A program made the position numbers and the translations under genes. A stretch of DNA of 64,000 nucleotides from Chlamydiae bacterium CG10_big_fil_rev_8_21_14_0_10_42_34 (GTDB taxonomy: Bacteria; Chlamydiota; Chlamydiia; Chlamydiales; SM23-39). Shown here one piece after another: positions 35,484 through 44,608 of the stretch. Below the pieces are notes generated by a model that was given only the letters and a program-made list of their open reading frames with translations, was not told where the DNA came from and ran no database searches. Numbering within the stretch: position 1 is the first letter of the stretch; each line of letters opens with the position of its first letter. The stretch is from contig PFAD01000020.1 in assembly GCA_002773795.1 (NCBI GenBank), forward strand, positions 1 to 64,000. The letters run 5' to 3'.

Positions 35484-35978
35484 CTAAAATCTAGGCTGAT
35501 GGCTAATCCAACGCTTAAGCCAAGCATCGAGAGAGACTCTACCCGGACCAAAAATAAAGACCATTAACGCTGTAAATAAAAAAGGGTACGGTGTCTGGAG
35601 CACTAAAGTCTGAGGACTGATCACAAACTGAAAGCCCGCCAACGCCTCAGCATGGGCCAACGAAAGAGCTGAGATCATAATCACGATCAATGGGATGGTA
35701 ATAATCCTTGATGCGAAGCCCAAAACAAGCAAAATTCCCCCTACCATTTCAAAAATTCCTACCTCATATGCGTGGAAAGTAGGCGCCGGGATGTGCAGTT
35801 TAGAAAATAATTGAACAACATTTTCTATGTTTTTTAGCTTATCTAGCCCTGTTAAAAAGAGCTGATGACCCCATGTTAAACGCACATATAAGAGCAAGAC
35901 GCTCTGCAAGTTAGATCCAATTTTTACAAAAAATCCATAGAACATTTCCATGAAGCGCAAGAAACTATTTACAAGCAT
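35484..35978 (-). CDS. DoxX family membrane protein
   Basis: 164 residues with four membrane helices. DoxX/SURF4-type pattern: LLLYVRLTWGHQLFLTGLDKL, GIFEMVGGILLVLGFASRI, and a C-terminal AFLFTALMVFIFGPG. Members act in redox or quinone-linked membrane processes, often unknown. ATG 35978 has AAGGGGA just before it. The 5' end overlaps nothing essential; the divergent rlmN starts 43 bases away. Confidence 0.85.
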   Translation of the reverse strand: MLVNSFLRFMEMFYGFFVKIGSNLQSVLLLYVRLTWGHQLFLTGLDKLKNIENVVQLFSKLHIPAPTFHAYEVGIFEMVGGILLVLGFASRIITIPLIVIMISALSLAHAEALAGFQFVISPQTLVLQTPYPFLFTALMVFIFGPGRVSLDAWLKRWISHQPRF

Positions 35979-36021
35979 GACTATCCCCTTTTTGTCGGAT
36001 TATGCTATACTTTTTGTCGCT

Positions 36022-37131
36022 ATGAAAGAAATTTGTTCATTTTCACTAAAAGAGCTCAAAAATTGGATGGGAGAAAACGGGGAAAACTCGTTTCGCGCAG
36101 GCCAAGTGTTTGATTGGATTTACACCAAACACGCTTTGAATTTTACCGACATGTCAAATGTTGGCAAAGATCTCCGAGAAAAATTAGCAGAACAATTTTC
36201 TTTTCCCGTTCTTAAGCTCCTTAAAACTCAAGAATCAGAAGATCTAGAAACGATTAAATTCCTTTGGGAACTACCCGATCAAAGACGCGTTGAATCTGTT
36301 TTGATCTTGTCCGGTGACAGAAGAACAGTTTGTGTGTCGTGCCAAGTGGGCTGTCCTGCGAGATGCGCCTTTTGCGCCTCGGGACGACAAGGTCTTATGC
36401 GCAATTTAAGTCCTGCAGAAATTACTGAACAAGTTCTACACATCAACCACTTCCTCAAAGAAAAAGGGGAACGGGTATCTCACATTGTCTTTATGGGAAT
36501 GGGCGAACCGTTAGAAAATTACGAATCTGTCGTAAAGGCAATTCAGATCTTCCACGAGCCGGAAGGGCTCAATATTTCTCAAAGACGAATTACTGTATCA
36601 ACTGTTGGCGTAGTCGAAGGGATCCACCGCTTAGCAAAAGAAGAACTTAAAGTGAATTTGGTTCTCTCCCTACACGCTCCTAATCAGCATATCCGAAAAA
36701 AAATCATCCCCTATGCAAGAAAGTACCCTCTCGAAGAGGTTCTGATGGCAATGGATGAGTACACAAGACTCACCAAACGAGATATTACATACGAATATAC
36801 TCTTTTAGCCAAAATCAACGACCACCGGAAAAATGCGGAAGAGCTCGCAAAACTACTTAAAGACAAACAGTGTACCGTTAACTTAATCCCTTACAACCCG
36901 GTTGAAGGATTGAATCTAGATCGTCCTAAAAAAGAGACCATCGAAAATTTCCGCCTTATCTTAGAAGATGCAGGAATCAATACAACATGGCGCTACACTA
37001 AGGGAAAAGACATTGCTGCAGCTTGCGGACAACTCGCCCTACAAGAAGCTCCTACACAAAACGTCGCACCAGAGCAAAGCGCTGCCCCATCTGAAAAACT
37101 TGCCCTCGTTAACGCGGACCTCTCCCAATAA
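36022..37131 (+). CDS. rlmN: dual-specificity 23S rRNA/tRNA adenine C2-methyltransferase RlmN
   Basis: 369-residue radical-SAM enzyme that methylates A2503 of 23S rRNA and A37 of some tRNAs. Cluster-binding cysteines are in CPARCAFCASG, the methyl-carrying Cys is in the C-terminal DIAAACGQL, and the glycine-rich GMGEPLENY is present. ATG 36022 is chosen from family length; a longer open frame upstream overlaps the DoxX gene. The last ~25 residues (Ala/Pro/Gln-rich) are an extra tail. A TATACT lies 10 bases before the start. Confidence 0.95.
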   Translation: MKEICSFSLKELKNWMGENGENSFRAGQVFDWIYTKHALNFTDMSNVGKDLREKLAEQFSFPVLKLLKTQESEDLETIKFLWELPDQRRVESVLILSGDRRTVCVSCQVGCPARCAFCASGRQGLMRNLSPAEITEQVLHINHFLKEKGERVSHIVFMGMGEPLENYESVVKAIQIFHEPEGLNISQRRITVSTVGVVEGIHRLAKEELKVNLVLSLHAPNQHIRKKIIPYARKYPLEEVLMAMDEYTRLTKRDITYEYTLLAKINDHRKNAEELAKLLKDKQCTVNLIPYNPVEGLNLDRPKKETIENFRLILEDAGINTTWRYTKGKDIAAACGQLALQEAPTQNVAPEQSAAPSEKLALVNADLSQ

Positions 37132-37206
37132 AATTTTCGCCAAGTTTTTCCCTTATTTGAGAACTTACTTTGCAAAAAAGGGAATCATTCCTTTAATCTT
37201 TTTGGA

Positions 37207-37788
37207 ATGAACCCATCGCACTACTTAACTCTCCTTAGGATTTTTATAAGCCCAATCTTTCCAATCCTCTATTTAGAAAGAGAATGGTTTGGAATTCCCC
37301 TCACCTGGCTCCCCTATATATTTTTACTCCTTTTAGCTATCTGCGAATGTTCCGATGTTCTAGATGGAATGCTCGCGAGGAAAAGAAATGAGGTCACAGA
37401 CTTAGGAAAAGTTCTCGATCCGATGGCAGATAGCATTACACACATCTCGCTATTTTTAACATTTACGCAAGGTTTTGTAGCGCTTCCCCTTTTGCTCGTA
37501 CTCGTTTTTTTATATCGAGATTTTTTTGTCAGCACACTCAGAACTCTTTGCGCGTTGCGCGGGGTGGCACTCGCTGCAAGATTTAGCGGCAAAATGAAAG
37601 CGATTTTACAAGCGCTTGTTGCCTTTACAATCATAACACTGATGATCCCCTATACGCTTGGGATTATCTCTTTAGAACTGTTTCAGCAAATCAGTTTTAT
37701 CGCCGTTGCAATTTCAGCGGTTTACACCGCAATTTCTGTCGTTGATTATGTCTACGCTAATTGGACTTACATCAAGAAAGCTTTTTAA
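37207..37788 (+). CDS. pgsA: CDP-diacylglycerol--glycerol-3-phosphate phosphatidyltransferase
   Basis: 193 residues, five or six membrane helices. The CDP-alcohol phosphotransferase signature D-x2-DG-x2-AR-x8-G-x3-D-x3-D is complete in SDVLDGMLARKR...LGKVLDPMADS. It makes phosphatidylglycerol phosphate. The pgsA-glgA order is the same as in Chlamydia. The stop overlaps the convergent glgA by 4 bases. Confidence 0.93.
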   Translation: MNPSHYLTLLRIFISPIFPILYLEREWFGIPLTWLPYIFLLLLAICECSDVLDGMLARKRNEVTDLGKVLDPMADSITHISLFLTFTQGFVALPLLLVLVFLYRDFFVSTLRTLCALRGVALAARFSGKMKAILQALVAFTIITLMIPYTLGIISLELFQQISFIAVAISAVYTAISVVDYVYANWTYIKKAF

Positions 37789-39290
37789 GCAGTATCTGCA
37801 AGACGATCGATCCGCTCTTTAAGAGTTTTTTGAGGGGCTTTGCTCTTCATAGATGTTTGCGCGTAGATCTTCTGGTATTCAAGAGCTGGCTTTTTCCAAC
37901 TAAAATCACTTTGCATCCCCCTTCGAATCAACGTATGAAAACTTGTTGGATCTGTGCGGAAAAGGTGAAACGCTCTTTCTAATGCGCTACACATACTTTT
38001 CTTTGTAAAATCTGCAAAAGTAAACCCATTTCGCTTTTCGACAGCGACACTGGGATCATCACAATCAAAAACCGTATCTTTAAGCCCGCCTGTTGAACGA
38101 ACAATAGGAACCGTTCCATAACGCATTGCAATGAGTTGCGTCAATCCACACGGCTCAAAACGCGAAGGAACTAAAAGTAGATCGAGCGCTCCATAAATCA
38201 AGTGAGCGAGCTGATCATCATAATTATAGTTGAGTAAAACTTGTGGGTTGCCTTGATACTTCTTTTGAACCTGATTAAATTGCTCTTGTATTTCCGCGAT
38301 AGGTGAAGAACCCAAAAGGAGAAAAGTCCCTCCCAACTCTATTGTCTTTTCAATCGCTTCAATAATAAGATCAGGCCCTTTTTGAGGAACAAGTCGTGTC
38401 ACGGCCCCAACCCAAGGTCTTTTATGCAGATCAAGATCAAATGACTCCCGATTTTTTTGTTTTCCCTTTGTAACTGTTTCGAGAGAATACGTAGACACCA
38501 AACTCTTATCTTTCGAAGGGTCCCAAATTGTTGTGTCGATCCCATTGAGAATTCCACGTGTCTTATGGGCCGCTTTTTTCAAAGTAGACTGAAGCCCAAA
38601 TGAAAACTCAGGCAAAAGAATTTCCTTTGCATAGCTTGGTGAAACGGGGATCACAGCATCTGAATAGACAATTCCCCCCTTCAACAAATTAATTGAATGG
38701 GGAAAATTGGGATTTTCATCCATGAGCCTTTCAGCTCTTAAGTACTCAGCTCCATTCATCCCTATTAAATCGAGGTCGTGGACCGCACACTTTCCTTGAT
38801 ATTCAAGGTTGTGAATGGATAAAACAACCGATTTGACCATTAAATCCTTAAAAAGATCTTTGACTAAGGGGGCACAAAGACTTACGTGCCAATCGTGAAG
38901 GTGAAGGACGTCGATCGGCTCATTCTTGAGCCTCAAATACTCTAAAGCTGCACGTGAAAAGTACGTAAAACGGGCAATATCATCATCAAAACCATAAATC
39001 TCATCGCGCTGAAAATACTTTGCTGGATGGTGATCTTCTAAAAGATGCAAAGCGCACCCTTCAACACCCGCTTTCCACATCGTATTTGAATGCCCAAGAC
39101 ATTTAAAATCAGGGAGATCAACCTCTAAATTATTTAGTTTATTGGAGTCGATAAAGTTATATTTTGGGATGATAACCTCAACAAAATTGCCCAATCTAAC
39201 AAGCTTTCTTGAGAGGCCAATAATGACTTCACCAAGGCCGCCTGCTTTGGCAATCGGAGCAAATTCAGAGGAGAGATGAACAATGCGCAT
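37785..39290 (-). CDS. glgA: glycogen synthase
   Basis: 501-residue GT5 enzyme that elongates alpha-1,4-glucan from ADP-glucose (or UDP-glucose in Chlamydia). N-terminal KxGGL motif is in SEFAPIAKAGGLGEV; the C-terminal E-x7-E motif is in PSRFEPCGLTQLIAMRYGT. Chlamydiae keep glycogen metabolism, and GlgA is secreted in C. trachomatis. With malQ it marks a glycogen cycle. Confidence 0.96.
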   Translation of the reverse strand: MRIVHLSSEFAPIAKAGGLGEVIIGLSRKLVRLGNFVEVIIPKYNFIDSNKLNNLEVDLPDFKCLGHSNTMWKAGVEGCALHLLEDHHPAKYFQRDEIYGFDDDIARFTYFSRAALEYLRLKNEPIDVLHLHDWHVSLCAPLVKDLFKDLMVKSVVLSIHNLEYQGKCAVHDLDLIGMNGAEYLRAERLMDENPNFPHSINLLKGGIVYSDAVIPVSPSYAKEILLPEFSFGLQSTLKKAAHKTRGILNGIDTTIWDPSKDKSLVSTYSLETVTKGKQKNRESFDLDLHKRPWVGAVTRLVPQKGPDLIIEAIEKTIELGGTFLLLGSSPIAEIQEQFNQVQKKYQGNPQVLLNYNYDDQLAHLIYGALDLLLVPSRFEPCGLTQLIAMRYGTVPIVRSTGGLKDTVFDCDDPSVAVEKRNGFTFADFTKKSMCSALERAFHLFRTDPTSFHTLIRRGMQSDFSWKKPALEYQKIYAQTSMKSKAPQKTLKERIDRLADTA

Positions 39291-39320
39291 ATTTTTTTAT
39301 ATAGCGCACATGGGTCTTCC

Positions 39321-39350
39321 TTGCAAAATATTTAGGTTCTTGGCTATTAT
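39321..39350 (+). promoter_or_regulatory. candidate promoter for tRNA-Gln and prs
   Basis: TTGCAA (39321-39326), 18-base spacer ending TTCTTGGC, TATTAT (39345-39350), 23 bases before the tRNA. Spacer length and GGC before the -10 are shared with the sctU and rpmB promoters. Confidence 0.6.
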
Positions 39351-39373
39351 GGTTCCTTGATTTTTTCTAGTAA

Positions 39374-39444
<71 letters not shown>

Positions 39445-39459
39445 AATTTAAGAGAACAA

Positions 39460-40380
39460 ATGACCCGATCCACTATGCTCTTTGCCGGCTCTTCCCACCC
39501 AGAATTGGCTAAAGATGTGGCCTCTTCTCTAGGGGTGGATCTAGGTAAAGTTCTTATCGAGTCTTTCCCCGATGGAGAAATCGGTGTCCAGATCCTCGAA
39601 AATGTGAGAGGAAAAGACGCGTTTGTGTTACAATCGCCAGCGCGCAGACCCAATCATTATTTGATGGAGCTCTTTATTTTGGTCGACGCCCTAAAAAGGG
39701 CCTCAGCGAGGAGCATCGTGGCGGTCATTCCGTACTTTGCCTACGCCCGCCAAGACCGAAAAGAGAAGGGGCGCGTACCGATTACAGCAAGGCTGGTTGC
39801 TAACTTACTCGAAAAAGCTGGAGCAACCCGTGTTTTAACGATGGACTTGCACACAGAGCAGGTTCAGGGATTTTTTGACATCCCCGTTGACCACTTGCAT
39901 GCTCGGCTTTTATTTGTAAAAGCCTTGAAGGAAAAAAAGTTAAAAGACGCCGTGGTTGTCTCTCCAGATGTAGGGAGCAACAAAATGGCCAGAAAGTTTG
40001 CTGAAGATTTAAAGCTAGATCTCGCGATTGTTGATAAAAGACGAGTTAATGGCAGAAGCGTAGAAGTCAACGCCATTATCGGAGACGTCAAAGGCAAACA
40101 GGTAATTCTCGTAGATGACATTTGTTCAACGGGAGGCACCTTGGAAACAGCCGCGAAAATTTGTAAACAAGAAGGCGCGAAAAGCGTATTTGCTGTTGTG
40201 ACACATGCCCTCCTAATGGGCTCATCAAAGTTGAAGGGAATTGATCAGCTCTTCATCACAGATTCGGTGCCTGCATCGAGACAAGCAAAGGAATTGCAAG
40301 TTGTAACAATTGCTCCTTTACTTGCCAAGGCGATCGAAAATGTAACAGCAGATAAGTCGATATCGTCGCTATTTAAATAA
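39460..40380 (+). CDS. prs: ribose-phosphate pyrophosphokinase
   Basis: 306 residues, PRPP synthase from ribose-5-phosphate and ATP. FPDGEIGVQI near the N-terminus, the PRPP-binding motif VVSPDVGSNKMA (class I type), and LVDDICSTGGTLETA are present. It begins after the tRNA gene; an in-frame stretch through the tRNA is not coding. The gene order prs-rplY-pth is that of many bacteria. It supplies PRPP for nucleotides and amino acids, pathways that are reduced in Chlamydiaceae. Confidence 0.95.
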   Translation: MTRSTMLFAGSSHPELAKDVASSLGVDLGKVLIESFPDGEIGVQILENVRGKDAFVLQSPARRPNHYLMELFILVDALKRASARSIVAVIPYFAYARQDRKEKGRVPITARLVANLLEKAGATRVLTMDLHTEQVQGFFDIPVDHLHARLLFVKALKEKKLKDAVVVSPDVGSNKMARKFAEDLKLDLAIVDKRRVNGRSVEVNAIIGDVKGKQVILVDDICSTGGTLETAAKICKQEGAKSVFAVVTHALLMGSSKLKGIDQLFITDSVPASRQAKELQVVTIAPLLAKAIENVTADKSISSLFK

Positions 40381-40427
40381 GCGCAGTCCAAGAGGGCTGC
40401 ACGACAAGGGTTAGAATCTGAGGAAAT

Positions 40428-40994
40428 ATGAAACTTGAAGTACAAAAAAGAACGACTGGGAAAAAAGGCATAATAAATAAATTGCGCCGTGAAGGACACA
40501 TCCCAGGAATTTTATACAGCCAAGGCGGAGATACAACTCCTGTCCACATTAAAGCTGAAGAATTCCAAACAATCCTTCGCAATATGAAACCAGGTCTTTT
40601 GTCTACAACTGTTTTCGAACTTCACGAAGGAAACAATAAGCACAAAGCGATCATTAAAGACTTGCAATACCACGTTGCAACTTACGATCTCCTTCACATT
40701 GACTTTGCGATATTGACAGAAGACAAACCCATCACAGTCAATGTGCCTATTCAATTACATGGTGTGATCGATTGCGTTGGAGTGAAGCTAGGTGGTTTTT
40801 TACGCCAAGTGATCCGTTCAATGAAAGTATCTTGCTTGCCGAAACACATTCCTCAGCAGTTCATCGTTGATGTAACCGATTTAAATATCGCTCAATCAAG
40901 AAGACTTTCTGATATCCCATTGCCTGAAAACGTCCGTCCATTGGGAAAACTGAATGAAGTGGCTGTAATTATCGGCAAAAAAGCTGGAACCTAA
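40428..40994 (+). CDS. rplY: 50S ribosomal protein L25 (CTC family)
   Basis: 188 residues, long-form L25 of the Ctc type. N-terminal EVQKRTTGKKGIINKLRREGHIPGILY binds 5S rRNA; the C-terminal TL5/CTC domain (KPITVNVPIQLHG, FIVDVTDLNI) is present. GAGG precedes the ATG. Same order as ctc-pth-rpsF-rpsR-rplI-ispE in C. trachomatis. Confidence 0.94.
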   Translation: MKLEVQKRTTGKKGIINKLRREGHIPGILYSQGGDTTPVHIKAEEFQTILRNMKPGLLSTTVFELHEGNNKHKAIIKDLQYHVATYDLLHIDFAILTEDKPITVNVPIQLHGVIDCVGVKLGGFLRQVIRSMKVSCLPKHIPQQFIVDVTDLNIAQSRRLSDIPLPENVRPLGKLNEVAVIIGKKAGT

Positions 40995-41008
40995 CCACTA
41001 AGGATCCA

Positions 41009-41650
41009 TTGAGCAAAGACGAAGAAAGTCAGAGTTCAACTAGCCGAAGAAGGCGTAGTTTGATTGTAGGGCTCGGGAATCCCGGAAAAACCTACGACAA
41101 AACACGTCATAACATAGGTTTTGAAGCTGTTACTAAATTCGCCAAAAAGCATGGGCTTGAATTTAAAAAACAGACGAAGTTTAAAGGGTCTCTAGCCGAA
41201 GGTAGGATTGGCGATGACCCTGTAATTTTACTCATGCCGCTGACCTACATGAATCTCAGCGGTGAGGCAGTAGCGCAAGTGATGCACTACTTCCAGATTG
41301 ATTTGTCCCGCCTCATCATCATTGTTGATGATGTGGCACTTCCCTTGGGACAGCTGCGAATCCGAATCAACAGCAGTGCTGGCGGTCATAATGGCCTGAA
41401 GAGCGTTGAGGAGTGTTTGCAGACGAACAGATATGCGCGCCTTAAAATAGGTGTTGGCGATCGTTCAGAGGGTGATTTAGTCGATTACGTACTCGGCAAA
41501 TTCACCCAAGAGGAAGAACGACTCCTTCCAGGCGTTCTGGAAAGAGCTGTCCAAGCCGTTGAAATTTGGCTGGATGAAGGATTAACCAGTGCGATGAATT
41601 TTTCTAATAAAAATCCATCGACTCCGAGCATTGGAGATAAAGATGAATAA
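41009..41650 (+). CDS. pth: peptidyl-tRNA hydrolase
   Basis: 213 residues. Catalytic-site motifs are GLGNPGKTYDKTRHNIGFEAV (Asn and His), PLTYMNLSGEAV and GGHNGLKSVEECL. TTG start at 41009 has AAGGA before it; it gives a 16-residue Ser/Arg-rich extension before the conserved LIVGLGNPG. A TTG at 41060 would remove the extension and could be the true start. 8 bases overlap with rpsF. Confidence 0.95.
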   Translation: MSKDEESQSSTSRRRRSLIVGLGNPGKTYDKTRHNIGFEAVTKFAKKHGLEFKKQTKFKGSLAEGRIGDDPVILLMPLTYMNLSGEAVAQVMHYFQIDLSRLIIIVDDVALPLGQLRIRINSSAGGHNGLKSVEECLQTNRYARLKIGVGDRSEGDLVDYVLGKFTQEEERLLPGVLERAVQAVEIWLDEGLTSAMNFSNKNPSTPSIGDKDE

Positions 41651-41990
41651 AGACAAGAGAAAGGGGCTCTACGAAGGGATGTACATCCTTAGCGCTACGC
41701 TAAGCGACGAATCTCGCAAGAAAGCCTTTGATAAAATTACCGATGGAATCACCGAAAAAGGTGGCGAAATCCATAAAATCCACGAGCAAGGGCGCAAAAA
41801 ACTCGCCTACACAATCGACGGAAAGCGCGAAGGTTACTACTACGTAGTTTACTTCACAACTTTGACACAATCTATTGCCGAACTTTGGAAAGAGTACCAC
41901 CTTCATGAAGATTTAATCCGCTTCATGACAATGCGTGCTGAAAAAGTTCTAGAAACTTTAGAATTTCAACCTTTAAAGTCGGTGGGGTAA
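41643..41990 (+). CDS. rpsF: 30S ribosomal protein S6
   Basis: 115 residues with the S6 fold: [37 protein letters not shown], and [16 protein letters not shown] 41643 is preferred to an upstream TTG because GGAG precedes it. S6-S18 pair in the platform of the 30S subunit. Overlaps the end of pth by 8 bases. Confidence 0.94.
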   Translation: MNKDKRKGLYEGMYILSATLSDESRKKAFDKITDGITEKGGEIHKIHEQGRKKLAYTIDGKREGYYYVVYFTTLTQSIAELWKEYHLHEDLIRFMTMRAEKVLETLEFQPLKSVG

Positions 41991-41992
41991 CC

Positions 41993-42283
41993 ATGTTGCA
42001 AGAAAGAAGAAAACCTCAGCAAAGAGAAGACTCTGCATCAAGACCTCAAAGCGCAGACGCATCCCCTTTCTCAAGAAAGAAAAAGGCATGCCCATTTGTT
42101 GCTAGCAAGGCTGAAACAATCGACTACAAAGATACAGACACCTTGAAACAGTTTATCACTGAGCGCGGCAAAATTTTACCACGTCGCATTACAGGTGTAT
42201 CTTATTATTACCAAAAAGTACTGAAAAGAGCGATTAAGCGCGCACGTCACATGGCGCTCTTGCCTTTCGTAGCAGAAGAATAG
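41993..42283 (+). CDS. rpsR: 30S ribosomal protein S18
   Basis: 96 residues. The core [45 protein letters not shown] is fully S18. The first ~28 residues are a Gln/Arg/Ser-rich extension that most S18 proteins lack. It starts 3 bases after the rpsF stop. Confidence 0.95.
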   Translation: MLQERRKPQQREDSASRPQSADASPFSRKKKACPFVASKAETIDYKDTDTLKQFITERGKILPRRITGVSYYYQKVLKRAIKRARHMALLPFVAEE

Positions 42284-42293
42284 GAGAGAACTG

Positions 42294-42821
42294 ATGAAAC
42301 AACAATTGCTATTGCTCCAAGACGTCGATTCCCTTGGTAAAAAAGGGGAAATCGTAACAGCAAAGCCTGGCTATGTTCGCAACTACCTCTTTCCAAAAGG
42401 ATTTGCAGTCGTAGCTTCAACAAATACGCTCCGTAAGCAAGAAGCTTTAAGAGCTGAACGAGAAAAGCAAGCTGTGATCGACCGTAAGGAATCAGAAGAA
42501 CTTGCCATGCAAGTTGAAGCAACTCCAATTGAAATCAGAGTTAAAGTGGATCCAGAAGGTCACATGTACGGCTCAGTTTCTGCTGCAGATATTGCTCAGC
42601 TTCTCCAAGAAAAAGGACTCCCAGTTGAGAAAAAATCGGTTCTTGTTACTAAGCCGATTAAAGTCACTGGCGCCCACAAGATTTCTCTTAAATTAAAAGA
42701 AGAAATCACTGCAATTTGCTCTTTATCTATTATTCCGGAAGGGGTAAACGCAGCGGGAATCGAGGCTGTAACAGCACCGATTGTTAAAGCAGAAGAAAAT
42801 GAAACTGAGACACCAGAATAA
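42294..42821 (+). CDS. rplI: 50S ribosomal protein L9
   Basis: 175 residues. N-terminal RNA-binding domain MKQQLLLLQDVDSLGKKGEI with AKPGYVRNYLFPKGFAV, long connecting helix (REKQAVIDRKESEELA), C-terminal GHMYGSVSAADIAQLL. The acidic tail is longer than in E. coli (149). Overlaps ispE by 23 bases. Confidence 0.95.
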   Translation: MKQQLLLLQDVDSLGKKGEIVTAKPGYVRNYLFPKGFAVVASTNTLRKQEALRAEREKQAVIDRKESEELAMQVEATPIEIRVKVDPEGHMYGSVSAADIAQLLQEKGLPVEKKSVLVTKPIKVTGAHKISLKLKEEITAICSLSIIPEGVNAAGIEAVTAPIVKAEENETETPE

Positions 42822-43596
42822 AAGCTTTGCATCACCTGCAAAACTAAATTTATTCTTTCGGGTTTTATCGAAAAGGCCCGATGGTTATCACAACATTGTC
42901 TCTTTATTTCAGGCGATCGATTTATTCGATCGCCTTTTTTTTTCTCCCAGTACAAAAGACATTTTCACCTGCACAGACCCATCAATTCCAACCGATGACT
43001 CTAATCTTATCAATAAAGCCCTCACCCTTTTTAAAGCCCATTTCCCCACCCCAACGCTCCATATCCATCTCGAGAAAAACATCCCGGTTGAAGCAGGCCT
43101 AGGCGGCGGTAGCAGCAATGCAGCAACAACGCTTTGGGCCCTGAACGAACTCACAAATCGCCCTGCAACTCTCCCCGAGCTCATTGAAATGGGTTCGAAA
43201 CTTGGATCGGACGTTCCGTTTTTTTTCTCTCAAGGGACAGCTCTTTGTAGGGGAAGAGGCGAAATTCTCGATCCCTACTCAATCCCCCCTCTTTCTGGAT
43301 ATATCGCAAAGCCTTCATATGGACTTTCTACTCCTGCTGTTTACCAAAATGTCCGCATCGATGAATCGAGCCAAACAGAGTCTCCCTACTTTAACGACCT
43401 TGAAGCTCCTGCATTTCGATTAGAACCTCGCTTAGCTACACTGAAAGCTCATCTACAAAAACAGTTCCAAAATGTGATCATGACAGGCAGCGGCACAGCC
43501 CTTTTTTGTCTAAACGGCAAACCAAAACCGATTCAAGGCGTCACGTTTTATCCCTTCCATTCGATTTGCAGATCTCTATCTTGGTATTGCTCATAA
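42799..43596 (+). CDS. ispE: 4-diphosphocytidyl-2-C-methyl-D-erythritol kinase
   Basis: 265-residue GHMP kinase of the MEP isoprenoid pathway. PAKLNLFFRV contains the substrate lysine; PVEAGLGGGSSNAATTLWAL is the ATP-binding glycine-rich loop; MTGSGTALFCL is motif 3. ATG 42799 overlaps the rplI end; an in-frame TTG at 42781 is also possible. An intrinsic-terminator-like hairpin lies at codons 38-49. Position after rplI is as in C. trachomatis. Confidence 0.94.
   Translation: MKLRHQNKSFASPAKLNLFFRVLSKRPDGYHNIVSLFQAIDLFDRLFFSPSTKDIFTCTDPSIPTDDSNLINKALTLFKAHFPTPTLHIHLEKNIPVEAGLGGGSSNAATTLWALNELTNRPATLPELIEMGSKLGSDVPFFFSQGTALCRGRGEILDPYSIPPLSGYIAKPSYGLSTPAVYQNVRIDESSQTESPYFNDLEAPAFRLEPRLATLKAHLQKQFQNVIMTGSGTALFCLNGKPKPIQGVTFYPFHSICRSLSWYCS
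42911..42943 (+). terminator. strong intrinsic-terminator hairpin inside ispE
   Basis: AGGCGATCGA (42911-42920), loop TTTAT, TCGATCGCCT (42926-42935), then eight T. A 10-bp perfect stem plus T-run, in-frame within ispE (encoding QAIDLFDRLFF). It lies 90 bases after the rplI stop and is placed to end the ribosomal-protein transcript while letting only a fraction reach the rest of ispE. Confidence 0.7.
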
Positions 43597-43624
43597 GAAA
43601 CCAGTTCTGTTAATCTCTTTGGTT

Positions 43625-44608
43625 ATGACTATTGTAATTACTGGCGCAGCCGGCATGATCGGCTCAGGCATCATCCGTCATCTCAACGACCAAGGAATTT
43701 TCAACCTCCTTCTCGTCGATGACTTGGAAAATAGCGACAAGTGGAAAAATCTTGTTGGAAAACAATTCATTGATATCATTTCAAAAAATCAGCTTTTGAA
43801 CTGGCTTAATGAAAACAAAAATGGTGTGAGAGCCATCTTCCACATGGGCGCGTGCTCAGACACAGTAGAAACAGATGCTGATTTCCTTTTAGAAAATAAT
43901 TACCGCTATACAATCCGTTTGGCCGAATGGGCGCTGCATGAAAATGTCCGCTTCATCTATGCATCCTCTGCTGCCACTTATGGAAATGGCGAAGTTGGAT
44001 TTGACGATGATGAGTCAACACTTGAAACCCTAAAACCTTTAAACATGTATGCATTTTCCAAACACTTAGTCGATCTTTGGATGAAAAGACGTGGCGTACT
44101 GAATAAAGTGGTTGGGTTAAAATACTTCAACGTGTTCGGGCCTAACGAATATCATAAAAAACACATGGCCTCGATGGTTTTAAAAATGACTCATAAAGCG
44201 CAAAATGAAGGGGTCATCCACCTTTACAAATCAAACCATCAGAAATATCTTCATGGTGGACAGATGCGCGATTTTATCTACGTCAAAGATGCAGTAAAAA
44301 TGACATGCGCTCTCCTCGATCCTGAATTTCAACATGTTTGCGGCATTTACAATATTGGACAAGGTAGACCTACTACCTGGAACATCTTAGCTGAATCGCT
44401 CTTCAAAGCTCTTCAAAAAAGGGCCAATATCGAATACATTGACATGCCTCATCAATTGGCCCGACAATACCAAAATTATACCTGCGCAACGATGAGCAAG
44501 CTTCATACAGCCCTCTCATCAAATCCCGCCTATATCTCTACCCTACCAGTAGAGCATGCAGTAGAAGAGTATGTGCAGCAATACCTGACTAAAGGCGCTC
44601 GATGGTAA
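43625..44608 (+). CDS. hldD: ADP-L-glycero-D-manno-heptose 6-epimerase
   Basis: 327 residues, extended SDR. NAD motif GAAGMIGSGI, Tyr/Lys in MYAFSKHLVD, typical HldD pieces FHMGACSDT, YFNVFGPNEYHKKHMAS and GGQMRDFIYVKD. It makes the LPS heptose donor. Chlamydiaceae LPS has no heptose, so this and the next gene indicate a longer LPS core. TTGCTC, 18 bases, TAATCT (43611-43616) precede the ATG 8 bases upstream. hldE overlaps the 3' end. Confidence 0.93.
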   Translation: MTIVITGAAGMIGSGIIRHLNDQGIFNLLLVDDLENSDKWKNLVGKQFIDIISKNQLLNWLNENKNGVRAIFHMGACSDTVETDADFLLENNYRYTIRLAEWALHENVRFIYASSAATYGNGEVGFDDDESTLETLKPLNMYAFSKHLVDLWMKRRGVLNKVVGLKYFNVFGPNEYHKKHMASMVLKMTHKAQNEGVIHLYKSNHQKYLHGGQMRDFIYVKDAVKMTCALLDPEFQHVCGIYNIGQGRPTTWNILAESLFKALQKRANIEYIDMPHQLARQYQNYTCATMSKLHTALSSNPAYISTLPVEHAVEEYVQQYLTKGARW

